64,000 bases of DNA from Escallonia rubra. Its lineage: Eukaryota; Streptophyta; Magnoliopsida; Escalloniales; Escalloniaceae. Shown piece after piece: positions 36,693-46,136 of the stretch (the first letter of the stretch is position 1; every line of letters starts with the position of its first letter). The notes under the pieces were generated by a model. The model searched no databases. It saw only the letters and a program-made list of their open reading frames with translations, and had not been told where the DNA came from. A program made the translations under genes and the position numbers. Location: assembly GCA_033065855.1 (NCBI GenBank), contig JAVXUO010002878.1, positions 218,865 to 282,864 of the forward strand, in the 5' to 3' direction.

Positions 36693-39600
36693 AAATAACG
36701 AATATATTGCTAGCCTTAGGTAGCTTGCCTAAGGCTAGACAATAAAACTACGTATTTTTATGTTAAACAACGTTAACATAGTGTTTCTCTTTCTGTATTT
36801 TCTCTCTTCCCGTCGATTTACCGAATCTCTCTCTCTTTCTCTCATCAAACCACACACTGCCATCGCCGGCCAGCCACCGTGTTTCTCTTTCTTCCACCGT
36901 CCACACCGACCAACCAACCCCACCATGACAAACGAGTAACCACTATATATACGATAAAAGGATAATAACCGACCTCACTCAGGTACAATAAGTTTCTTGA
37001 ATAAGTTATCTCAATTAAGACATTTAGAATCTTAGTAACAACAACTGTGTAATATATTGAATAATGCATCTCATTTTGGTACAGTACTATACTACTTGAT
37101 TATACCAATCTACCTAAAATTACTGTCAAGATAAAAATGTTTCAGATTTTCACCAACATTTTGATTTTCTGGTCCTTTCTATCCTTGTTCAACTTTTGTG
37201 TACCGGAATCTAGTGAACAATGTTTTCATATTCATATTAGGATCGCCTAATACACTGTTGCTAAATTCACGCCCATTTTATGAATTCAGATCCAAACTTA
37301 TGTTGAGTTAATAAGATGCTTGAAATCTTGAATGAGATTGATGAAAGTTGTGACTTAGATTTACCGAAAATTATAGTTTTATGAAATGTTTAAACAATTT
37401 TTTAATTTATTGAAGTATCGTGTATGCATAATGTAAACGTGTGTATTGTTTTCTAGCATCCACCTACTAACATGAACAGCATGAAGCCTTTCATTATGGA
37501 AGTTCTTGCAGGTTTATACTCTGTTTGGTAATCATATAATTCGCATTTGTTTCTATGATTTTTTCAATAAGAGAACATGTACTAATTTGAATTTTTTTAG
37601 CATTTTCATGATTAAGAATGTAATGATACTTAAATAGGTACCATTTTTTTGCAAAAATATGAAGAATCCTTAATGTTGTTTGAATGAAATATTTTCAAAA
37701 CACATTTTGTATGTCAAATGAGTGACTTGAATCTTCATGTATTCCTACTGGCTCCACTTTTGCAATAGACAATTTAGTGTCATACAAATTTTAACATTTA
37801 CTTCTGATTTGGCCGTCGATTTGCAGTAGTCGTATTAAGGATGTAGCTTTCTATGAGATGGTAAAACATATCTCCCCATTACAAATGTGCCTTTCAAAAT
37901 GGTGCATTATTTGATGTCCAACTTATTGGAGCACTTTGTTAGAGAAAAAAAGGAGAAGGGTCAGTAGATTAAATCTAGTGCAATTAGTCAAATGTTATTT
38001 TAGTACAATGCATTCAATTTCCTAATATTATGATGCAATACTAAAGGTGTCAATTAGTGTAATTACTCCAGTGTGAATTCCATATTTCTAGAAAGATTAT
38101 ATGAGAAAATTAGATAGAATTTAAAAAAATAGGACTCCGCTGGATTGGCGAAAAAAGAAATAGAGACAAACTCGTCATTTGTATCTCTATTCGTGAGTAT
38201 TGATGTTGATTTGTCTGGTGGTTACCGTTAGGCTTGGTTTTAACTAGAATGATCCTCATCTTTCATTCTTATGATGGTACAGCTTTCCAACGGGCCAAGT
38301 AGATTGAAAAATTAAGCTAACTTTGCGTTGCAAATCTTATGTGTTTGCAGGTATAATACCACACGAGATTGGTGACCTCGCTAATTTAGAGGCAATAAGC
38401 CTTGGAGACAATAGTTTAAGAGGTATTATTCCAGCAACGATCTTCAATATATCTACATTGCAAGTACTATCACTGTCATCAAATCAACTTTCGGGAACAC
38501 TGCCGTTGTCTACGAGCCATCGACTAACCAATCTTGAATGGCTTTTTCTGGGAGGCAATCAGTTCACTGGAATTCTACCCGACTCTATTTCAAATGCTTC
38601 AAAACTCACCCGCTTGGACCTTTCCATTAACAATTTTAGTGGTACAATTCCTAACTCCCTTGGTAATTTGGGAAACCTGGAGGGACTCAAACTCTTTTCG
38701 AATAATTTCATTAGTGAACCATCTCATCCAGAATTGAGCTTCATCACTTCCTTGACAAACTGCACGAAATTAACACTATTGCAGTTTTACAATAATCCTA
38801 TAACTGGCACCCTTCCAGTTTCTATTGGAAATTTCTCCGCTTCTCTCCAAGAGATTGCTGCAAACAGATGTAGAATCAAGGGAACCATTCCTAATGAGAT
38901 TAGTAATTTAAGTGGTTTGGTTACTTTGGTTCTCGAGGAAAATGACTTTAGTGGATCTATTCCAAATACCATCAGAAGGCTACAGAAGCTTCAATTAATA
39001 TATCTTGGTTATAATAAGCTGCGAGGGTCCATTCCAAATGACTTTTGTCAACTCCCTAACTTGAGTGGCTTATACTTGAAAGCCAACCAACTTTCCGGTT
39101 CATTGCCAGCATGCTTATGGAACATCAGTTCTTTAAGATACGTTGATCTAAGCTCTAACAAGTTAATATCTAGGATACCAGCAAGCTTCGGAAACCTTAA
39201 AGATCTATTGGCGTTCAACGCATCCTTCAATTCTTTACATGGCAATCTACCTTCTGAAATTGGAAATTTGAAGGTTGTTACGCTATTAGATCTATCTTAC
39301 AATAACTTCTCTGGCGATATCCCTGGCAGCATTGGAGATCTACAGAATTTGGTCAGACTTTCTTTGAAACATAATGATTTAGTGGGGACTATTCCGGAGA
39401 CATTTCGATCTTTAGTGAGCCTGGAAATCTTGGACTTGTCTCAAAATAACCTCTCGGGCGTAATTCCCAAGTCTTTAGACAAACTCCTCTATCTCGAGTA
39501 CTTCAATGTGTCTTATAATAAATTACATGGAGAAATCCCAAGTGGGGGACCGTTCGGAAACTTTACAAGCCAATCTTTCCTGCCAAATGGAGCTCTATGT

Positions 39601-40826
39601 GGTGCAACTCAATTTAGTGTCCGTCCATGCAAAACCAATTCTGCTGATCGATTGAAGACGCTTCGAAAGGTGGTGATTATATCTGTTTCATCTGCAATTT
39701 CATTGGTTGCGCTTGTCTTGATGTCTATACTTTTGTGGATAAGATGCCGAAAGAGCAAGAGACTTCCCGTAGAAATTGTTCTACAGCCAGTGGCTGAACA
39801 TCGTAGAATCAGTTACCAAGAAATTCAAGAAGCAACTAAAGGGTTTGAGGAAAGCAATTTACTTGGTAATGGAAGTTTTGGATCAGTATATAAAGGGATA
39901 CTTTATGATGGGATGGTTGTGACCATAAAGGTATTCAAATTGCAACAAGAAAGAGCCCTTAAAAGTTTTCACGTGGAATGTGAGATAATCCGCAATGTTT
40001 GCCATAGAAATCTGATCAAAATCGTCACAAGTTGCTCCAACCCTGAGTTCAAAGCCTTGATACTAGAATATATGCCCAATGGGAGCTTAGAGAAATGGTT
40101 GCATTCTCACAGTTGTGTCCTAGAAATAACGCAAAGGTTGGACATTATGATTGATTTGGCTTGTGCATTAGACTATCTTCATCATGGGTGTGCACCACCT
40201 ATAGTTCACTGTGACCTGAAGCCTAGCAATATCTTGCTCGACGAATATATGATTGGGCACTTGAGTGACTTTGGTATCACAAAGCTCTTAGATGAGGAAG
40301 AGCTTGTGGCACATACTATGACCCTTGGCACCATTGGATATATAGCACCAGGTGATGTGATACACATTGTTTCTCAATTTCATCACTCAAAGAAAAATTA
40401 GCTAGATTTCGGTTCCCAGTTCTTTTGCATTTTTTTTCTTATCCTCTTCAATCCTTTGATAAGTTGTCATATGCAGAATATGGGTTGGGAGGATCAGTAT
40501 CCACAAGCTGTGATGTGTACAGCTACGGAATAATGCTGATGGAGACATTTACTAGGAAGAAGCCCACTGATGAAATGTTTACTGGACAAATGAGCCTAAA
40601 GATGTGGGTGAAGGAGTCGCTTCCAAGTGCGGAAATTCAGGTACTCGATAAGAATTTGCTAAGGCGAGACGGAAAAAATTCATTGGCAGAGGTGGACTGT
40701 CTATCGTCCATATTGAAGTTGGCTTTGGACTGTGCTGCTGAATCACCAGAGCAAAGAATCAACATGAAAGATGTCCTGGCAACAATGAAGAAAATCAAAG
40801 GTAATTATCTTGAACGGAGCTGCTAG
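32531..40826 (+). CDS. RLK-B: complete LRR receptor kinase, subfamily XII type, non-RD
   Basis: Model: join(32531..33248, 33665..34099, 38351..40351, 40477..40826), 3504 nt, 1167 residues, all junctions GT-AG and in frame. The first three exons meet in phase 1 within a Gly codon; the last intron (125 bp) splits the Glu of APE. Residues 1-18 form a signal peptide (MAAVVLLVLILSFSAVSA). The LRR cap (TTDEHALLSFK..CNWTGVIC) is about ten residues shorter than usual. Many LRRs follow (roughly 28), then a Cys pair, a membrane helix (about 824-847) and the kinase (about 870-1160) with GNGSFGSVYKG, Lys911, HCD at 1004-1006 and DFG at 1024-1026. HCD marks a non-RD kinase, as in FLS2, EFR and Xa21, so a pattern-recognition role at the plasma membrane is likely. 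VAIK reads VTIK, and two other conserved sites differ from RLK-A. An in-frame ATG at 32474 is possible but gives a poor signal peptide. Confidence 0.9.
34710..35083. mobile_element. Stowaway-like MITE in RLK-B intron 2
   Basis: The 374-bp element starts CTCCCTCCGTCCCTTTTTAA and ends TTTTTAAGGGACGGAGGGAG, flanked by TA on both sides (34708-34709, 35084-35085). The ends and TA duplication are those of Tc1/mariner-type Stowaway MITEs, which often sit in plant introns. It is non-coding. Confidence 0.92.
35100..36000. repeat. Low-complexity ACC/ATC-rich tract in RLK-B intron 2
   Basis: From about 35160 to 35740 the plus strand is dominated by CCA, ACC and ATC triplets (CATCAACCA, CCCATCACC). The complement appears as GGTGG/GATGG-rich sequence at 36020-36140 and at the window start (60-150). 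Frames 35398-35610 (-) and 35637-35849 (+) are products of this bias. Confidence 0.65.
36605..36689. repeat. Compound (TA)n(GA)n microsatellite
   Basis: A TA run (36605-36636) passes directly into a GA run of about 26 units (36637-36689). It begins a segment that is absent from the RLK-A arm. Confidence 0.93.
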
Positions 40827-42035
40827 ATAAAAGTAACAAGGGTGCATCAGATTAAGCTATGTAACGATGTAATAAATCTCCAGAAGACACCAGGACGGCT
40901 ACGAGTGTCCATACAATCACAGTGCTGTATGGTTCTTGCATATTTCATTTCCATTATGTTTTAATTTTGCTTTATGAGTTTCTCATCCAGCTTCATTGCT
41001 GGACTGTGTTTCACTTCTTCTCCGTGCCGAATCTTTGCTGTTGCATTATTGTGGTATAAACACCGTGCATGAAGTACCACTACTTATGGGATAAAAAGTT
41101 ATCACCTTTAGAGGTTATGCCAGTATTCAAATTGAGAAAGGCAAGGACTCTAGCCATGTTGTTTGAAACTATACAATGATTAGTTGGCATAGTTATGAGC
41201 ACAAACAAGAAAAATGACAGAAGAAAAACCCTTAAGATTTGATGACTTTGATGCACATGTCTTAAAGTACCATACTCGAAGCAAAATAAGAAGTAAAAGG
41301 ATTAAGCAGTAATGTGAAAGATCAGGATTTATATGTGCTTGAAAGCTCACCATTTATATGCAGCACAGCTAACACGTTAATGCATTGACGTCCTTGTAAA
41401 CTTTTTTAGCACTTTGATCGATATTTATGGAAGTTAACGCATAAAAGTTGTCAATAAAAGTTCGATCATCTGATTAGCAAAGTGAGACTTCTGAGCATTA
41501 TAAGGCACCAAAAGGTATCTAGACCTTTTGGCAGTACGATTTGTCTTTTCTCCCATATTCTACTGCAGTTGAGGAAAAGATATTTTGAGCATATTAAGGC
41601 ACCAAATTTTACTTGGTTTGACAAGATCTTAAATTGCATTACTAACAGACAAAAACAAAGCCCTGCTGACCAGTAACTTTAACTGTTGCTGCAAGCGTTT
41701 GAGCGGTTTAGGGTGACATTTAAAACCACTAATGATGTTAGATTTCCGCTAGTCTGCAGCAGAAGATGCTGGTCCAAGGAAACCACCCTATGGTTATGAA
41801 GATCAAATAGCTTTCGTCGTGGACTGTGGTTATGAAGATGGGGGTTGGCTCTGCTAGTAGTTCAGAACTTTTGATAAAGAAGAAGTGTGAAGAAAAAAAG
41901 AGAGCCAAAAATATCGAGCATTTCATTTGAAGCAAGTTACGATTTGGGGAAAGTAGGGAATGACCCCCTCTACTATACACGTTGTGCGATTTGCCCCCCT
42001 CCACTTCAAACTTAAGCACTAAACCCCCCCCCCCC
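40827..42035 (+). other. 3' UTR and downstream flank of RLK-B
   Basis: AATAAA at 40871-40876, in the same context as RLK-A. Alignment with the RLK-A flank continues to about 41945 (compare 7400-7755 with 41500-41945) and then stops. The last 90 bp (AATGACCCCCTCTACTATACACG.. and a C-rich run) belong to another repeat, seen again at 52266, into which CACTA-1 inserted. No gene is called. Confidence 0.7.
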
Positions 42036-42059
42036 CCCCACTACAAGAAAAGAGGGAAT

Positions 42060-42365
42060 TAGCGACGGACGTTTAGCGACGGACAAAATTCCGTCTCTAA
42101 AAGTATTTTCAGCGACGGAATACACCCGTCGGGTAACGTCCGTCGGTTAACGTCCGTCGGTAAAACTATTTACCGACGGAATAATTCCGTCCGTAAAAAT
42201 AACCGTCGGTGAAAGTCGGGTTTTGCCGACGAACTTTTACCGACGGGTGTGTTCAGTCGGTACAACTATTTAACAACGGAATAATTCCGTCGGTAAAAAT
42301 ACCCGTCGGTGAAAGTAGGGTTTTGCCGACGGACTTTTACCGACGGGTATTTTCCGTCGGTAAAA
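42060..42365. repeat. Left subterminal repeats of CACTA-1
   Basis: About a dozen direct and inverted variants of GCGACGGA, CCGACGGA and CCGTCGGT within 300 bp, including TAAAACTATTTACCGACGGA-like units. In the En/Spm family such motifs bind the small transposon protein and hold the ends together. Confidence 0.88.
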
Positions 42366-42370
42366 GCCTT

Positions 42371-42691
42371 AAATAGATCAGATCCCCTTCTTCTTTTCTT
42401 TCTCCCGTTGCTCTCTCTCTCTCTCTCTCTCTCACCGGCGATTTATCCTCCGTCGCCATCCCCGGCAACCTAGCCCCCGACGGAATATATCCTGCCACCG
42501 CCTCCGACGCCGCCACTGCCGCCCATCTTCAAAACCGAAGGACCGCTGCTGCGACGCCACCACCACTGCTGCGACGCCACCACCACTGCTGCGACGCCAC
42601 CACCACTGCGCCACCACCACTGCTGCGCCGCCACCACAACCGCGCCGCCACCACAACCGCGCCGCCTATCTTCAAATCAGCCCAAGTTTCT
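42371..42691 (+). promoter_or_regulatory. Putative untranslated first exon of CACTA-1
   Basis: After the subterminal repeats come a TTAAATAGA box (about 42369), a CT-rich leader with (CT)11 at 42411-42433, and a GCC/ACC-rich stretch that ends at a good donor, TTTCT^GTAAGTTT (42691/42692). This is the usual layout of a CACTA leader exon spliced to a distant coding exon. The frame on the minus strand (42432-42656) is triplet-repeat noise. The matching acceptor before 46137 was not identified with confidence. Confidence 0.45.
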
Positions 42692-43103
42692 GTAAGTTTA
42701 GATATTCATGATCGGCTTTTAGATATTCAGAATCATCTCTTTACCGTTTGTAGATTCTCGTAACTCGTATGGTTTGATTTTTTTTTTGGTAATCATATGG
42801 TTTGATATTATGTTACCCGGTAAATGCAGTATATAATGAGAAGGGTTTGTAGATTCTCGTAACTCGTATGCTTGGCTTGTAGATTCTATTATGGTTTGTA
42901 GATTCTCGTAACTCGTATGCTTGGCTTGGCGGGGTTGATCGACTCTTGGAGGAGGGTTCACCTTTTGGTTTTAAAAAAAGGCTTGGGGAATACGATAACA
43001 ACAACACATAAATTAGCTTCATGGCCCCTTAGAAGGTGTTCAAGAGTTAGAAGTTACGAATTTTCCCATGATAAATTGGTAGATGTTAAAGAAAATGTGG
43101 TCT

Positions 43104-43560
43104 TAACCCTAAACCCTAAACCCTAAACCCTAAACCCTAAACCTTAAACCCTAAACCAAACCCTAAACCGAACCCTAAACCGAACCCTAATTAGTCATAA
43201 TTGAACCCTAAATTGATTGCCCCAATCTAACCGAACCCTAATTGAACCCCCTAATCCAACCGAACCCTAAATTGAACTAATTGAACCCTAAATTGAATGC
43301 CTCAAATCAACCGAACCCTAAATTGAATCAATAGAACCCCCTAATTGAACCCTAAATTGAACTAATTGAATCCTAAATTTAATGCCTCAAATCAACCGAA
43401 CCCTAAATTGAATCAATAGAACCCCCTAATTGTACCTAAATTGAAGTAATTGAATCCTAAATTGAATGCCCTAATCGAACCGAACCCTAAATGAAACTAA
43501 TTGAACCCTAAATTGAATGCCCTAATACAATCGAACCCTAAATTGAAATAATTCAAGCGC
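43104..43560. repeat. Telomere-like CCCTAAA run and related AACCCTAAATTGAA repeats
   Basis: 43104-43165 has six or more copies of CCCTAAA, the Arabidopsis-type telomere unit, some with one-base changes. It passes into degenerate repeats (ACCGAACCCTAAATTGAACT..) to 43560. It lies in the middle of the transposon, so it is not a chromosome end. Confidence 0.88.
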
Positions 43561-44004
43561 ATCGGATATGTGAATTTTGAACAGTTTTTAAAAAATTTGA
43601 ACATTGCTCATTTGTTTGATAATTTTAGGTTGTTAATTGTGCGTTTTATAATTGTGATTATTGATCGATGATTTTAGGTTATTAGCTGTGCATTTGAAGT
43701 AATTGCGATTATGAATTGATGATTTTAGGTTGTTAATTGATGATTTTAGATTGTTAATTGTGCATTGAGCATTTGAGATATTGAGATTATTGACGGAGGA
43801 TGGAACCCAATTGGATTGAATGTGTGATTTTTGTTAATTTTTATTGCATTGAGCATTTGAGAATTGAGAATCGAGATTGTTGACGGAGGATGGGACCCAA
43901 TTGGATTGAGATACCTGTTAGTTAGCGCAGACACGGACACCACGTCTGATCGACGGTGTCCGACATTTAGAAAACAAATTAACGTATGCCGATGTGTCCG
44001 GAGG

Positions 44005-44136
44005 TGCGTGTCGCTGGGCATCGGACACGTGTCCAGAGGCGTCGGACACGTGTCCAAAGGCGTCGGACACGTGTCGGTATGTGTCAGACACGTGTCGGTA
44101 TGTGTCTGACACGTGTCCGGAGGTGTCAGAAACGTA
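44005..44136. repeat. 21-bp tandem array centred on CACGTG
   Basis: CACGTG occurs at 44026, 44047, 44068, 44089 and 44110, exactly 21 bp apart each time, in units like CGGACACGTGTCC plus spacer. Degenerate units continue the phase at 44005 (TGCGTG) and 44131 (AACGTA). CACGTG is the plant G-box core bound by bZIP and bHLH factors. Confidence 0.92.
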
Positions 44137-44518
44137 TCGGACACCATATCGACACCCTATATGAGGTGTCGGAATTGAGGTTGTTGAATGTGCATTAAAT
44201 TTAGGTTAGTTAGGTTAATGCGACATTTTTAGCATGCACCCCCTGGAATCTAATCGTGGCTCCAGCGCTGGCTATAATTAGCCCTAATTAGTCCTGATTA
44301 ACAATATTTTAGTAAATCAATTAACCCTAATTAGCTCTAACGAGCCTAATTAGTTTTAATTAACCCTAAGAACCTGATAAAATTCAAATTAGCTGTAATT
44401 ACCTCAAATTAGCCCAAATGAACCCAATTATGCGCATATTGATTGTAGTTAGCCTAATTAGTCATAATTTGCACTAACATAACTCAATTACGCCTAATTA
44501 GCGCTAGTTAGGACTAAT

Positions 44519-45390
44519 CAACACTACTCGGCACAATTAAACCCTAATTAGTCATAATCAACCCTAATTAGCTATAATTATCTGAAACTAGCCCTCATTA
44601 ACATTAATTAGCCCTAACATAACCCAATTAAGCCTAATTAGCCCTAATTAGGACTAATCATCACTATTCGGCACAATTAAACCCTAATTAGGACTACATA
44701 ACTCTAATTAGTCCTAATCAACCCTAGTCAGCTATAATCATCCGAAACTATCCCTCATTAACATTAATTAGCCCTAACATAACCCAATTAAGCCTAATTA
44801 GCCCTAATTAGGACTAATCATCACTACTCGGCACAATTAAACCCTAATTAGGACTACATAACTCTAATTAGTCCTAATCAACCCTAGTCAGCTATAATCA
44901 TCCGAAACTATCCCTCATTAACATTAATTAGCCCTAACATAACCCAATTAAGCCTAATTAGCCCTAATTAGGACTAATCATCACTACTCGGCACAATTAA
45001 AGCCTAATTAGTCATAATCAACCCTAATTAGCTATAATTATCCGAAATTAGCCCTCATTAACATTAATTAGCCCTAACATAACCCAATTAAGCCTAATTA
45101 GCCCTAATTAGGACTAATCATCACTTCTCGGCATAATTAAAGCCTAATTAGTCATAATCAACCCTAATTAGCTATAATTATCCGAAACTAGCCCTCATTA
45201 ACATTAATTAGCCCTAACATAACCCAATTAAGCCTAATTAGCCCTAATTAGGACTAATCATCACTACTCGGCATAATTAAACCCTAATTAGTCATAATCA
45301 ACCCTAATTAGCTATAATTATCCGAAACTAGCCCTCATTAACATTAATTAGCCCTAACATAACCCAATTAAGCCTAATTAGCCCTAATTA
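44519..45390. repeat. Tandem array of 140/160-bp units
   Basis: The anchor CATCACTACTCGGCACAATT starts near 44519, 44659, 44819, 44979, 45119 and 45259, giving units of 140, 160, 160, 140 and 140 bp and a last partial. The 160-bp type has an extra 20-bp segment (GGACTACATAACTCTAATTA). Within each unit, CCTAATTAG/CCTAATTA sub-repeats show an older short periodicity, which extends back to about 44275. Confidence 0.92.
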
Positions 45391-46136
45391 GCCCTTGTAC
45401 ATCCCATAATTACTCCATGTTGCCCAGAGATGGTTCAATTACTCGTTCTTTACAAACCCTGCCTTCTTTATATTAATTGTTGTTTTGAGAAGTCCATTGG
45501 CAACGAGATGGTTCAACTCGTTGCCAACGAGTTCTATTTAATGTGGAATTGATAACATATGCAACGATCATTCTGCAGTTTTGATATTTCGGAAAGATTC
45601 TTGCATATCTTATCAATTTCTGAACACATGCATGCATAAAAACCCTTAGTTCCCGTTCAAAGGTACTCATTACAAAGTAATGCCTTGTAATGAGCCTTTG
45701 GATGTCCAGTTTGGACAGTTTGGAAAAGCTAATTGTTTATAAAACAGTATTTTGACTCATGCTTTATGTTCTATGTCGTGGATATTTGGTACACGTTCTC
45801 GTGTGTTTCTCCGGGTGCATACAGATCTGGTGTTCTAACATCCGTCAAACCTTCCTGAGCAAGGTTAGATGAATGTTAGAACACCTAATCGATGTGGTGT
45901 ACTTGGAGAAATGCGGGGAGGTGCTGCCGAATTTTCCACAGACATCGGACTAAGCATGAGTTATTCACTGTTTTATAAACATGTGCTTTTCTGAATGGGA
46001 TAGGACCACTACCTGTTCAAGAGTGGAGGGGAAATATGTAGACGTGTTGTAACATTCATGCATTGATATTTACATCGGCAATGCTTAATCACTGGTCATT
46101 ATTGAAGGTGGTATACAGTACGATAATTCAGTCGTC

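Noticed and set aside
42432..42656. Minus-strand Gly/Val/Trp-rich frame
   Set aside because: It is the complement of a GCC/ACC triplet-repeat leader and has no conserved motif.
43104..43190. A real telomere or chromosome end
   Set aside because: Only a few CCCTAAA units, embedded within an otherwise intact transposon with sequence continuing on both sides.
44005..45390. CRISPR-like array
   Set aside because: The units are contiguous tandem repeats without unique spacers, in a plant nuclear context.
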